From contig DAOTXS010000041.1 of assembly GCA_034435055.1 (NCBI GenBank), forward strand, positions 97,700 through 161,699: 64,000 nt of DNA, in the 5' to 3' direction. The notes beneath the pieces were generated by a model. The model saw nothing but the letters and a program-made list of their open reading frames with translations. It was not told the origin of the DNA and made no database searches. The first letter of the stretch is position 1. Each line of letters opens with the position of its first letter. The translations under genes were made by a program, and so were the position numbers. This DNA is from DAOTXS01 sp034435055. Its GTDB lineage: Bacteria > Chloroflexota > Anaerolineae > UBA4142. Shown piece after piece: positions 49,157 to 57,482 of the stretch.

Positions 49157-50274
49157 GTGAAAAACCCACCATCGTCGTCGCGCTGAGCGGCGGCGTCGAT
49201 AGTTCGACCACCGCCGCGCTCTTGGTCGAGCGCGGCTTTAACGTCATTGGTTTGATGATGCGGCTGTGGGCAGAAGATTCACCGCTGGCGCAAATTGAAT
49301 TGTCAGTCGACGGCGAAAAGCATTTCGCCACGAATCGCTGTTGTTCGCCGGAAGCCGTCGCCGACGCGCGCGGCGTCTGCCAAAAACTTGGCATCCCCTT
49401 TTACCTCCTCAACTTTGAAGCCGATTTCAAAACGCACGTCGTCGATTTTTTTATCGACGGGTACGCGCGCGGCATCACGCCAAATCCGTGCTTGCAATGC
49501 AATCGACTGGTCAAGTTTGGCACGTTGCTGGAAAAAGCGCGCGCGCTCGGCGCCGATTTTCTGGCGACCGGGCATTACGCGCGCGTCCGCGAACGCGACG
49601 GCAAATTCGAGTTGTTGCGCGGCGTCGATCCGAAAAAAGATCAATCGTACGCGCTCGCGTTACTCACGCAAGCGCAACTCTCGCGCGTGATGTTTCCCCT
49701 CGGCGAATTCACCAAAGCACAGGTGCGCGAATTGGCGCGGCGATTCGATTTGCGCGTGTCGGAAAAAGCCGAGAGCCAGGACTTGTGTTTTATCGCGGAT
49801 GGCGATTATCGCAACTTTTTGCGCCGCAATGTGCCAAACGCGTTCGTCCCCGGCGCAATCGTCGATACGCGCGGCAAAGTGATCGGCGCGCATACCGGGC
49901 TGGCAAATTACACGATTGGTCAGCGCAAAGGTTTGCCGGCGGTCGGCGAGCCGTTGTTCGTGATCGAGTTGAATCTTTCGCACAATCAAGTCGTCGTCGG
50001 GCGCGCGGACGAACTGGGGCGACGCGAACTCGTCGCGCAAGCGGTCAACTGGATTGCCGGCGAACCGCCGCAAAGTGCAACGCGCGTTACCGCCAAGATT
50101 CGTTACCGCGCCATCGAAGCGGCGGCAAGCGTAACGCCGTTGGAGGACGCACGCGCGCACGTCATTTTCGATGAGCCGTTGCGCGATATCACGCCGGGTC
50201 AAGCCGTCGTCTTTTACGATGGGATAGTGTGTTTAGGCGGCGGATTGATCGAAACCTTGCGCAAAAACCGTTGA
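49153..50274 (+). CDS. mnmA: tRNA-specific 2-thiouridylase MnmA
   Basis: A 373-residue enzyme that makes 2-thiouridine at position 34 of Lys, Glu and Gln tRNAs. The PP-loop ALSGGVDSSTTA binds ATP; the catalytic Cys pair lies in NPCLQCN and DLCFI. HYARVRE and QRKGLPAVGEPLFVI also match MnmA. TTG 49153 overlaps the iscS stop (TTGA), giving coupled translation with its sulfur donor. Confidence 0.94.
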   Translation: MSEKPTIVVALSGGVDSSTTAALLVERGFNVIGLMMRLWAEDSPLAQIELSVDGEKHFATNRCCSPEAVADARGVCQKLGIPFYLLNFEADFKTHVVDFFIDGYARGITPNPCLQCNRLVKFGTLLEKARALGADFLATGHYARVRERDGKFELLRGVDPKKDQSYALALLTQAQLSRVMFPLGEFTKAQVRELARRFDLRVSEKAESQDLCFIADGDYRNFLRRNVPNAFVPGAIVDTRGKVIGAHTGLANYTIGQRKGLPAVGEPLFVIELNLSHNQVVVGRADELGRRELVAQAVNWIAGEPPQSATRVTAKIRYRAIEAAASVTPLEDARAHVIFDEPLRDITPGQAVVFYDGIVCLGGGLIETLRKNR

Positions 50275-50300
50275 CAAATCACGCGTAATCGTGGTATCTT
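50271..50300 (+). promoter_or_regulatory. Promoter of the acyl-CoA synthetase gene
   Basis: TTGACA (50271-50276) overlaps the mnmA stop; after 18 bp comes TATCTT (50295-50300). The ATG is at 50354 with GGAGG. Confidence 0.75.
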
Positions 50301-50353
50301 ATAGCCAAGCTCGCACATTCACCGCATCGCCATTCTTTTGCAAGGAGGCAAAA

Positions 50354-52039
50354 ATGGACAAACCCTGGCTCAAGTTCTACGAAAAAGGCGTCCGTCCGAA
50401 TCTCGAGTACCCCCCGGTGCCGATGCACTATTTTCTCGAGCAATCCGCGACCCGGTATCCCGACAACGTGGTAACCATCTTCGGTAACGGTAGCAAACTG
50501 GACGCCAAACTCACGTATCGACAATTGAACGAGCACGTCAATCGATTAGCCAACGCGCTGACCGCGATGGGCGTCAAGAAGGGCGACCGCGTGGCGTTGT
50601 ATCTCCCCAATTGTCCGCAGTACATCATCGGCTATTATGCGATTCTCAAACTCGGCGCGATTGTTGCCCCCAACAATCCGCTGTACGTCCCCCGCGAATT
50701 GGAATTTCAAGTGAACGATGCCGGCGCGGAAACGATCATTTGCCTCTCGCGCTTTTATCCCAATGTGCAAAAAATCCGCGCGAACACCAAACTCAAGAAT
50801 GTCATCGTCGCCAACATCAAAGAGTACTTTTCGCCGCTTCTCAAACTCTTGTTCACGCTCGCGAAAGAAAAGAAAGAGGGCCATCACGTTACACTCGATG
50901 CCGGCGACAAGTGGTTTCCGGACGTTCTGGCGAGCGCGCCAGCCACCCCCCCGAACGTCGAGGTCAAGCCAGAAGACACCGCCGTACTATTGTACACCGG
51001 CGGCACGACCGGCGTCCCCAAAGCCGCCGAGATCACGCACAAGAATTTGGTGGCGAACACGCTCCAGTGCAAAGAGTGGTTGACTACTTTGAAAGAAGGC
51101 AAAGAAGTTACGCTGACCGCGCTACCGCTGTACCATTCGTACGCGATGACAACGTGTATGAACTTGAGCATCTACGGCGCCAGCGCGATGGTGCTGATTC
51201 CCAACCCGCGCGAATTGGTCAGCGTCTTGAAAGCGATCGATTTGCACAAGCCGACGCTCTTCCCCGGCGTACCGACGATGTACACCGCCATCAACAATCA
51301 TCCCGATTTGCCCAAGTACGATTTGAAATCGGTCAAGGCGTGCATCAGCGGCGCGGCGGGTCTGCCAGTCGAAGTGCAGACGAAATTCCAGAATCTCACC
51401 GGCGCGCGCCTCGTCGAAGGGTACGGGTTGAGCGAAGCGACGCCAGTGGTAACCGCCAACCCAGTGTATGGCGAGAACCGCATCGGCACCATCGGTTTGC
51501 CGTGGCCCGATACCGAGTGCAAGATTATGGACATTGAAACCGGCACCAAAGAAATGCCCGTCGGCGAATCCGGCGAGTTGTGCGCCCGAGGTCCGCAAGT
51601 GATGAAGGGGTACTGGAACAAGCCGGAGGAAACCGCCAAGACTCTGCGCGATGGCTGGCTCTACACCGGCGACATTGCGGTCATGGACAAGGACGGCTAT
51701 TTCCAAATTGTCGACCGCAAGAAAGATATGATCATCGTCGGTGGTTTCAACGTCTACCCGCGCGAAGTGGAAGAAGTGCTATTCCAGCATCCGAAAGTTT
51801 TAGAAGCCACCGTCGCTGGCGTGCCGGATGCCAAAGCCGGCGAGCGCGTCAAGGCATACATCGTTTTGAAGCCGGGACAGACCGCCACAGTCGAAGAGAT
51901 TATGGAATTTTGCAAAGAGCGATTGACCGGCTACAAACGTCCGGCGGCAATCGAATTCCGCGATTCACTCCCCAAAACGATGGTCGGTAAAATTCTGCGC
52001 CGGCAACTAGTCGAAGAAGAAAAGAAAAAGATGGGATGA
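50354..52039 (+). CDS. Long-chain fatty acid-CoA ligase (AMP-forming)
   Basis: A 561-residue ANL-superfamily enzyme. The ATP/AMP P-loop is YTGGTTGVPKAAEITHKN; the adenylate motif is VEGYGLSEATPV; the hinge and C-domain motif is YTGDIAVMD... VDRKKDMIIVGGFNVYPREV with the catalytic Lys near the C-terminus (PKTMVGKILRRQL). It activates fatty acids to acyl-CoA with ATP for beta-oxidation or lipid recycling. GGAGG precedes the start. A DUF6504-like gene overlaps its stop by 4 bp. Confidence 0.95.
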   Translation: MDKPWLKFYEKGVRPNLEYPPVPMHYFLEQSATRYPDNVVTIFGNGSKLDAKLTYRQLNEHVNRLANALTAMGVKKGDRVALYLPNCPQYIIGYYAILKLGAIVAPNNPLYVPRELEFQVNDAGAETIICLSRFYPNVQKIRANTKLKNVIVANIKEYFSPLLKLLFTLAKEKKEGHHVTLDAGDKWFPDVLASAPATPPNVEVKPEDTAVLLYTGGTTGVPKAAEITHKNLVANTLQCKEWLTTLKEGKEVTLTALPLYHSYAMTTCMNLSIYGASAMVLIPNPRELVSVLKAIDLHKPTLFPGVPTMYTAINNHPDLPKYDLKSVKACISGAAGLPVEVQTKFQNLTGARLVEGYGLSEATPVVTANPVYGENRIGTIGLPWPDTECKIMDIETGTKEMPVGESGELCARGPQVMKGYWNKPEETAKTLRDGWLYTGDIAVMDKDGYFQIVDRKKDMIIVGGFNVYPREVEEVLFQHPKVLEATVAGVPDAKAGERVKAYIVLKPGQTATVEEIMEFCKERLTGYKRPAAIEFRDSLPKTMVGKILRRQLVEEEKKKMG

Positions 52040-52326
52040 GCGCGGACGAGTTCATCGACGAAGCAATCACCGTTCAAGCCGAAGAACTGACGACTGCACC
52101 GAAATCGTTTGTGTGGCGCGGCGCGCGGTACGAGGTGACGGAGGTGATCAAGGCGTGGCAGGATTGGCACACGCCGCCCGGCGCCAAACACGCGCAACGA
52201 TGGATGCACCGCCGTCATCGCAATTGTTTCATCGTGCGAACGACGGACGGACAGGTCTTTGAACTCTATCTTGATCGCGGCGCCGGCAAACGCGATTGGG
52301 TACTTTACAAACGAGTAACCAAATAA
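52036..52326 (+). CDS. DUF6504-like small protein (second copy)
   Basis: A 96-residue protein carrying the same FVWRGARYEV...W and FELYLD blocks as the protein at 12444-12680, plus an extra N-terminal segment. The start overlaps the acyl-CoA synthetase stop (ATGA), so it is translated with it. The function is unknown; the different neighbours argue against a role tied only to SOS. A terminator follows. Confidence 0.68.
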   Translation: MSADEFIDEAITVQAEELTTAPKSFVWRGARYEVTEVIKAWQDWHTPPGAKHAQRWMHRRHRNCFIVRTTDGQVFELYLDRGAGKRDWVLYKRVTK

Positions 52327-52330
52327 CAAC

Positions 52331-52362
52331 AGGGGCGACCACAAAGGTCGCCCCTACAATTT
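52331..52362. terminator. Bidirectional terminator hairpin
   Basis: AGGGGCGACC (52331-52340) pairs exactly with GGTCGCCCCT (52346-52355), followed by ACAATTTTT. It separates the convergent DUF6504-like and MOSC genes. Confidence 0.8.
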
Positions 52363-52785
52363 TTATTTCACCACCTCAACTGCATCACCGATTTTGATTT
52401 CGCCGCCTTCGATCACGCGCGCGAGCATCCCGCGTTGCCCAATCATTTTTTCGCGCAAGCCGGGTTGAATCTCATCGAGGAATTCGCACGGCGCGCACGG
52501 AATTGTGATTTCTAAAAGCGCGTTGCCGACGCGGAGGCGCGTTCCGCGTTCCAGCGGTTTCAAATCGATGCCGCGCGTGGTAATGTTTTCGCGGATGCGT
52601 CCGGGTGGCAAACCAAATTCAATCAGCGTCTCTTCGTCCATCAACAAGACTTGACGCAAACTATCGGCGCGCGCATTCACATCCCCTTCGATGCCTTGCC
52701 CGGCAATCGCACGCATCGTTTCGACGTAACGCATCGGCACATCCCGCGCGATTTTTAGTTGCAGATGAATTATCGTTCCGCTCAT
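52363..52785 (-). CDS. MOSC-domain protein
   Basis: A 140-residue beta-barrel MOSC domain. The Cys that carries sulfur or metal in the family lies in ITIPCAPC, and the GIEGDVNARADSLR and RIRENITTRGI blocks are typical. Stand-alone MOSC proteins handle molybdenum cofactor sulfuration or amidoxime-type reductions. GGAGG precedes the start at 52785. It is monocistronic in appearance. Confidence 0.85.
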   Translation of the reverse strand: MSGTIIHLQLKIARDVPMRYVETMRAIAGQGIEGDVNARADSLRQVLLMDEETLIEFGLPPGRIRENITTRGIDLKPLERGTRLRVGNALLEITIPCAPCEFLDEIQPGLREKMIGQRGMLARVIEGGEIKIGDAVEVVK

Positions 52786-52799
52786 AATATCCTCCAAGT

Positions 52800-53104
52800 T
52801 TTTTATCCGCGAATCACGCGAATCTACACGAATAATAAACTGATGTTACGCGCTGTCATTTCGAGCGAAGCGAGAAATCTCGGTTTTTGGCGGAGATTTC
52901 TCGTCGCTTCGCTCCTCGAAATGACATCAAGTGCCTAAGGTGAGTAACTCACCTTACGCAAACCGAATTGTTTTACCGCAAAGCCCATGGAGACCGCTGA
53001 GATTTTTCAGGACTTTTCTCTGCGAACTTTGCGTTCTCAGCGGTGAAATTGCGTAACGTCAGTGAGTAATAAATTTAGCGAAAATTCGCGTGATTCGCGA
53101 ATTA
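52800..53104. repeat. Nested word-repeat island
   Basis: Three repeat layers lie within one another. Outer arms (ATCCGCGAATCACGCGAAT..., and CGCGTGATTCGCGAATTAT at the right end) flank ...ACTGATGTTACGC/GCGTAACGTCAGTGAG... arms. A GTCATTTCGAG...CTCGAAATGAC hairpin (52854-52925), a CTAAGGTGAGTAACTCACCTTA palindrome (about 52935-52957) and a CCGCTGAG...CTCAGCGG pair (about 52993-53043) lie inside. No gene is present. Confidence 0.75.
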
Positions 53105-53800
53105 TTTTGTTCCCACGTACACTGCCATCGTGCCCAGCATCAGCCAGCGAAAATGCGCGTCGCGAAAACCCACCGCGCGCAACAACTCGACGACTTGTTC
53201 CGGCGGATAAAACTCGCGCACCGATTGTGGCAAATAACGGTACGCGTCCGGTTGTCCGCTCAACCATCCGCCGATGCGCGGCATCACGTGATCGAAATAA
53301 ACGCCGAAAATGTTTCTCCACACCGGCGCGCGCGGCGAAGTGATTTCCAAACTAACCGCGCGTCCGCCCGGTTTGAGCACGCGACGCATTTCCGCAAACG
53401 CGGCGCGCACATCGGTAACGTTCCGCAGGACAAAGCCGTTGACCGCGCAATCGAACGTATTGTCCGGCAAAGCCAATTGCAACATATCGCCCGCCGCAAA
53501 CATCACGCGCGAGTCGTATTTTGTCTGCCCCAAACGCATCATCTCGATGGCGAAATCGATGCCCACGACGCGACAGGTTGGCTCGACATCTTGCAACGCG
53601 GCGGCAAAATCGCCGGTGCCGGTCGCCAGATCAAGCGCGATGCCGTGGCGCGGCGGTTGCGCTAATTTCGCGGCGGTGCGGCGTAAGTGTTGATGTTGCC
53701 CCAGCGTCATTACTGTGTTCATCAAATCGTACCGCTGCGCGATGGAGTCGAACATCTTTTGGACGTAAGTGGCTTTGGCAGAGCCGATGAGTTTGGTCAT
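53102..53800 (-). CDS. ubiE: UbiE/MenG-type quinone methyltransferase
   Basis: A 232-residue methyltransferase. The UbiE family starts FDSIAQRYDLMNTVMTLGQH, followed by motif I ALDLATGTGDFAAAL and GIDFAIEMMRLGQ. It methylates demethylmenaquinone (or the ubiquinone analogue). The start at 53800 excludes residues read from a word repeat. It is the last gene of a minus-strand set with ubiD, ubiA and an ABC importer. In Chloroflexota the quinone is expected to be menaquinone. Confidence 0.92.
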   Translation of the reverse strand: MTKLIGSAKATYVQKMFDSIAQRYDLMNTVMTLGQHQHLRRTAAKLAQPPRHGIALDLATGTGDFAAALQDVEPTCRVVGIDFAIEMMRLGQTKYDSRVMFAAGDMLQLALPDNTFDCAVNGFVLRNVTDVRAAFAEMRRVLKPGGRAVSLEITSPRAPVWRNIFGVYFDHVMPRIGGWLSGQPDAYRYLPQSVREFYPPEQVVELLRAVGFRDAHFRWLMLGTMAVYVGTK

Positions 53801-53811
53801 TTCATTTCTCA

Positions 53812-53880
53812 GACGGAGGACGAAAGATGAACGACGAAAGTTTTGCTTTCGTTCTTCGTCTTCGGTCATCCGTCATTTGA
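53812..53880. repeat. GACGAAAG...TCATCCGTCATT word repeat before ubiE
   Basis: ACGGAGGACGAAAGATGAACG on the left mirrors CGTTCTTCGTC and GGTCATCCGTC on the right. It lies between the permease stop and the ubiE start and is the same family as 5738-5796 and 55055-55120. Confidence 0.7.
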
Positions 53881-54613
53881 CGAACAAATACGGACACCAC
53901 GCGCGCTCTAGAAAATCGACGACAAAGTACAGTGCGAGTCCCAGGATACTCATCGCGGCGACACCAGCGTACATTTCCGGATATGCCACACGCGAAAACG
54001 TATCGACGATGACGTAATAACCCAAGCCGGCGTTCGTCGCAAACGATTCGGTGAAGAACAGTACGGCGATTGCCGTCCCAATGCTCAAGCGAATGGAGGT
54101 GAGTACCGCCGGCAACGTCGCCGGCAAGTAGACAAATTGTAACAGCGCGCGCCGTCCCGCTCCCAGCGAACGTACCGAATACAGCAACTCGGCGCGGATC
54201 GCGGCGGCGTGATCACGCACGACAACGAGGACTTGGAAGAACAAAATCAAAAAGATGATGAAAATTTTCGACGCGTCGCCGATGCCGAAAAAGAGCAAGA
54301 TAATCGGCAGCAAAACGATTTTCGGAATCGGGTACGTCAGGTAAATCACGGGCGCAAAGAAGCCATTGACGCGCGGGTATTGCGCCAACACCAAGCCCGC
54401 CGGCGTCGCAAACAAAATCGATAAGACGATGCTGGCGACGACGCGCCACGCGCTCACCACAAAATGCCAGCCGAGTCCGCGTGGCAGTTGCGCCATCAAT
54501 GCGGCAAGCACCGTCGTCGGCGCGGGTAGAATATCGCGATTCAAAATCAGCGCGATGAGTTGCCACGCCATTACAAGCGCAAGCGCGGCGAGAAGAACGT
54601 CGCGGTTACGCAT
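53873..54613 (-). CDS. ABC transporter permease (SsuC/TauC/ThiX type)
   Basis: A 246-residue permease with six transmembrane helices and the EAA-type loop (VYLPATLPAVLTSIRLSIGTA). It pairs with the ATPase (54650-55438) and binding protein (55511-56464) in the same minus-strand block. The family imports sulfonates, nitrate, thiamine precursors or aromatic compounds. Confidence 0.9.
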   Translation of the reverse strand: MRNRDVLLAALALVMAWQLIALILNRDILPAPTTVLAALMAQLPRGLGWHFVVSAWRVVASIVLSILFATPAGLVLAQYPRVNGFFAPVIYLTYPIPKIVLLPIILLFFGIGDASKIFIIFLILFFQVLVVVRDHAAAIRAELLYSVRSLGAGRRALLQFVYLPATLPAVLTSIRLSIGTAIAVLFFTESFATNAGLGYYVIVDTFSRVAYPEMYAGVAAMSILGLALYFVVDFLERAWCPYLFVK

Positions 54614-54649
54614 AAATCAGTCGCCAGTAAACAATCGAAAGTAGACAGA

Positions 54650-55438
54650 TCATTTTTCTTTCAACATTTTCCGCAATTCTGCGGCTCGTTCCAAAAACAT
54701 CGAGGAATCGCGATACGCTGCGCTGCCCGCGCCGGGATTTTCTACAACGCGCGGCAAGCGATGCGGCGGCACACCCAGCACTAGAATTTTTCGCCCGAGC
54801 AAAACCGCTTCTTCGATGTCGTGCGTAACAAAGAGCATCGTTGTCTTGGTTTCGCTGTGCAAGTCAAGGACGAGTTGTTCCAAGTTTTCGCGCGTCGGTG
54901 CGTCAAGTGCGGAAAACGGTTCGTCCATCAACAAAACATCCGGCTTTAACACGAGCGTTCGTGCAATCGCAACGCGTTGACGTTGTCCGCCGGAAATTTG
55001 CGCCGGATATTTTTTGCCCAGATGCGAAATGCCAAATCGGTCGAGCCAGAAATCGACGGAGGACGAACGACGAACGACGAAGGTTTTGTTTTCGTCCTTC
55101 GTCATTTGTCCTTCGTCCTGATTATAGAATTCCCGAATCCGCAATCCCAGTTCCACATTTTCGCGCACGGTCGCCCACGGCAATAAACCGTAATCTTGAA
55201 GCACGAGTCCGGTCTTGCCGCGATTTTGTTTGCGCGGTACGCTCTCGCCGTTGACAAGAATCGTCCCGGCATTTGCCGCGCGCACGCCGACGATGAGATG
55301 AAGCAATGTCGATTTGCCGCATCCCGATGTGCCGATGACCGACCAAAACTCGCCGCGTTCGACACGCCACGAAAAATTTTCGAACAGCGGCGCGGGCTGA
55401 CCGGGATAAGTGAATGAGAGATTGGAGATTTCGATCAC
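54650..55438 (-). CDS. ABC transporter ATPase with an in-frame repeat insertion
   Basis: A 262-residue ATPase of the SsuB/TauB type. Walker A is GTSGCGKSTLL, the signature is ISGGQRQRVAIAR, and Walker B is VLLMDEPFSALDA. GTG 55438 is the likely start; the ATG at 55495 lies in a word repeat. Between the Q-loop helical region and the signature, residues about 107-128 (NQDEGQMTKDENKTFVVRRS) are translated from a GACGAAC-word quasi-palindrome (55055-55120). The rest aligns with normal length, so the insert replaces or lengthens a surface linker. Confidence 0.9.
   Translation of the reverse strand: MIEISNLSFTYPGQPAPLFENFSWRVERGEFWSVIGTSGCGKSTLLHLIVGVRAANAGTILVNGESVPRKQNRGKTGLVLQDYGLLPWATVRENVELGLRIREFYNQDEGQMTKDENKTFVVRRSSSVDFWLDRFGISHLGKKYPAQISGGQRQRVAIARTLVLKPDVLLMDEPFSALDAPTRENLEQLVLDLHSETKTTMLFVTHDIEEAVLLGRKILVLGVPPHRLPRVVENPGAGSAAYRDSSMFLERAAELRKMLKEK
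55055..55120. repeat. GACGAACG-word repeat inside the ABC ATPase gene
   Basis: GACGGAGGACGAACGACGAA on the left mirrors CGTCCTTCGTC...CCTTCGTCCTG on the right. It is translated in frame on the minus strand with no stop or frameshift. Confidence 0.8.
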
Positions 55439-55440
55439 AA

Positions 55441-55507
55441 CCCAGACCGAGGACGGATGACGGATGACCGATTCAAAACTTGCGTCTTCGGTCATCCGTC
55501 ATCGGTC
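55441..55507. repeat. GACGGATGACGGATGACC word repeat
   Basis: ACCGAGGACGGATGACGGAT and ATCCGTCATCGGTC-type arms are inverse complements. It lies between the binding-protein stop and the ATPase start and adds a false start for the ATPase. Confidence 0.75.
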
Positions 55508-55510
55508 AAA

Positions 55511-56464
55511 CTACTTCACAAAGTTACTATCCACCGAAGACTCGTACGTTACCGCCGCGCTGATCAACTTGCGTTCCATCGCCCACTTGACCACGTCATC
55601 CCATTGCGCTTTGGATGGCACGCCGGGATCGGGGAACGGCGGAAATTTGTAATTGTCTTTCAATTGATCCGGCACGCGTCCCCGTTCGATCAGGATGTTG
55701 CGGAATTGATCCGGCTTGGCGCGAATATCGGCGATGGCTTGGTCGTACGCGGTAAGAAATTTTTTGACGTCGTTCGCGCGTTGCGCCAGCACTTCGTTGC
55801 GGAAACTGATGACGCTCATCGAGTACTCGGTGTACTTGGTATCATCGACGACGATACGCGCGCCTTGCAAAATCGCCAGCGACGCGAGCGGGTCGGGCAG
55901 AGTTGCCGCCGCGACTTGATTCTGTTGCAACAGTTGCAGACGCGTTGGAATTGACGGGACGTTCGTCGTCTTGATGTCGGCGGCAGTTAGCCCTTCGCGT
56001 TCCAGCAACCGTTGCGTAACGTACTCGATCACCGAGTTTTGCGAAATGGCAATTTCCTTGCCCTTTAAATCTTGCGCGGTTTTGATCGGACTATCTTTCG
56101 GCGTGAGAATCCAATACTCGGCGGCGTCCTTGAACGCGATGCGTCCCAGTCGCACGATTTTGATCTTGGGCGATTGCGCGTTGAACAACACCGTCGAAAC
56201 GAGATCGTTCAACTGTCCGTCGATTTGCCCGGTCAGCATCATTTGATCGCGTTCTGCCGCGCTTGCCGCCGGCACCAGTTCGATGTTGAGTCCTTGCTTC
56301 AAAAAATGACCTTGCGCTTCGGCGACGTAAAACGGCACGACGTCCGTGATCGGCAGAACGCCGATGCGCATCAACACCGGCGGCGCAATCGTCGGCGTTG
56401 CCGGCGCGGCGCACGCGGCGAGAAGAATGAGAAACGTCAAGAAAATCGATTTGCGGGTGAACAT
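55511..56464 (-). CDS. ABC transporter substrate-binding lipoprotein (NMT1/THI5-like)
   Basis: A 317-residue lipoprotein. The lipobox is LLAAC after a short hydrophobic leader. The NMT1/SsuA-like fold is seen in RIGVLPITDVVPFYVAEAQG and DLKGKEIAISQNSVIEYVTQ. The start at 56464 follows TAGGAG. It feeds the permease and ATPase downstream. Such proteins bind thiamine precursors, sulfonates or aromatic acids. The position between ubiA and ubiE hints at a quinone-ring or aromatic substrate; this is inference. Confidence 0.87.
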   Translation of the reverse strand: MFTRKSIFLTFLILLAACAAPATPTIAPPVLMRIGVLPITDVVPFYVAEAQGHFLKQGLNIELVPAASAAERDQMMLTGQIDGQLNDLVSTVLFNAQSPKIKIVRLGRIAFKDAAEYWILTPKDSPIKTAQDLKGKEIAISQNSVIEYVTQRLLEREGLTAADIKTTNVPSIPTRLQLLQQNQVAAATLPDPLASLAILQGARIVVDDTKYTEYSMSVISFRNEVLAQRANDVKKFLTAYDQAIADIRAKPDQFRNILIERGRVPDQLKDNYKFPPFPDPGVPSKAQWDDVVKWAMERKLISAAVTYESSVDSNFVK

Positions 56465-56474
56465 TTTTCTCCTA

Positions 56475-56548
56475 TCATTAAATTGCCGAGGTTCGATTTG
56501 AAATTTTCGATTGAACAGAAATCGAAAATTGGCAATCGGCAATCGAAA
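56475..56548. repeat. AATCGGCAATCGAAAATT word repeat
   Basis: TTCGATTTGAAATTTTCGAT and AATCGAAAATTGGCAATCGG... words fill the gap between ubiA and the binding-protein gene. It is related to 31553-31625. Confidence 0.65.
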
Positions 56549-56549
56549 A

Positions 56550-57398
56550 TTAAAACATCAGTCCAAGCCAAGCACTAACAAACACGACGACGCTGATGTA
56601 TCCGTTCACGTTGAAGAACGCTAGATTCACGCGTGATAAATCATGCGGTTCGACAATCGCGTTTTCGTACGCGAGCAAAATTGCAACGATGACAACGCCG
56701 ATCCAAAACGCGACGCCAAGTTGCGCGACGATGCTCACTGCCGCGAGCGCAATCACCGTGATTGTATGATTCACGCGCGCGAGTGTCAACGCGGCGGCGA
56801 TGCCGAATTTCGCTGGCACCGAGTATAACCCATCGCGCCGGTCTACGTCAACATCTTGACAGGCGTAGATCAAATCGAATCCCGCCATCCACACGATGAC
56901 GACGCACCACAGCAACAGCGCAAGCGGATCGAACGAGGCGCGCACGGCAACCCAGCCACCCGCTGCGGCAATGCCGTCGGTGAAACCGAGAATCCAATGC
57001 GTGAGCCACGTGAAACGTTTGGCGTAATGATAACCAACGAGAAAAATCAGCGCCAGCGGCGAAAGCACAAGACAAAGTGGATTGAGTTGCCACGCCGCAA
57101 ACTCGAAAATAACGAAAGCCGCGAAACAAATTCCCGCAACTGCGCCTGGCGAAATTGCGCCGCGCGGCAGCGGTCGATTCATCGTGCGCGGGTTGCGCGC
57201 GTCCAATTCCCGGTCGATCAAGCGATTGAGCGACATCGCCAGCGTGCGCGCAGACGCCATCGCAATCGTAATCCAAACGAATTGATGCAACGTCGGCAGC
57301 CCACGCGCCGCGAGCACCATTCCCAGGTACGCGAACGGCAGCGCGAAGATGGTGTGCTCGAAGCGAATGTTGTCGAGAAGAATTTTCAAAGAGCGCAT
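56550..57398 (-). CDS. ubiA: UbiA-family prenyltransferase
   Basis: A 282-residue integral membrane enzyme. Both prenyl-diphosphate motifs are intact: NRLIDRELDARN and DVDVDRRDGLYSVP. It attaches a polyprenyl chain to an aromatic ring (4-hydroxybenzoate or a menaquinone precursor). The start at 57398 excludes a GGGAGACAAGG repeat. It follows ubiD and precedes the ABC importer and ubiE. Confidence 0.92.
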   Translation of the reverse strand: MRSLKILLDNIRFEHTIFALPFAYLGMVLAARGLPTLHQFVWITIAMASARTLAMSLNRLIDRELDARNPRTMNRPLPRGAISPGAVAGICFAAFVIFEFAAWQLNPLCLVLSPLALIFLVGYHYAKRFTWLTHWILGFTDGIAAAGGWVAVRASFDPLALLLWCVVIVWMAGFDLIYACQDVDVDRRDGLYSVPAKFGIAAALTLARVNHTITVIALAAVSIVAQLGVAFWIGVVIVAILLAYENAIVEPHDLSRVNLAFFNVNGYISVVVFVSAWLGLMF

Positions 57399-57407
57399 TT
57401 GCAAAAA

Positions 57408-57482
57408 GCCGGGAGTGGGAGAAAGGGAGACAAGGAGACCGGGAGAAAATTCTCCCACTCTCCGTGTCTCCTTGTCTCCCCC
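57408..57482. repeat. GGGAGACAAGGAG word repeat
   Basis: GTGGGAGAAAGGGAGACAAGG and TCTCCGTGTCTCCTTGTC are inverse word arms with CCGGGAGAAAATTCTCCC in the middle. It lies in the gap between ubiD and ubiA. Confidence 0.75.

Noticed and set aside
55439..55495. Longer start of the ABC ATPase at 55495
   Set aside because: The added residues come from the word repeat at 55441-55507; GTG 55438 begins the conserved fold.
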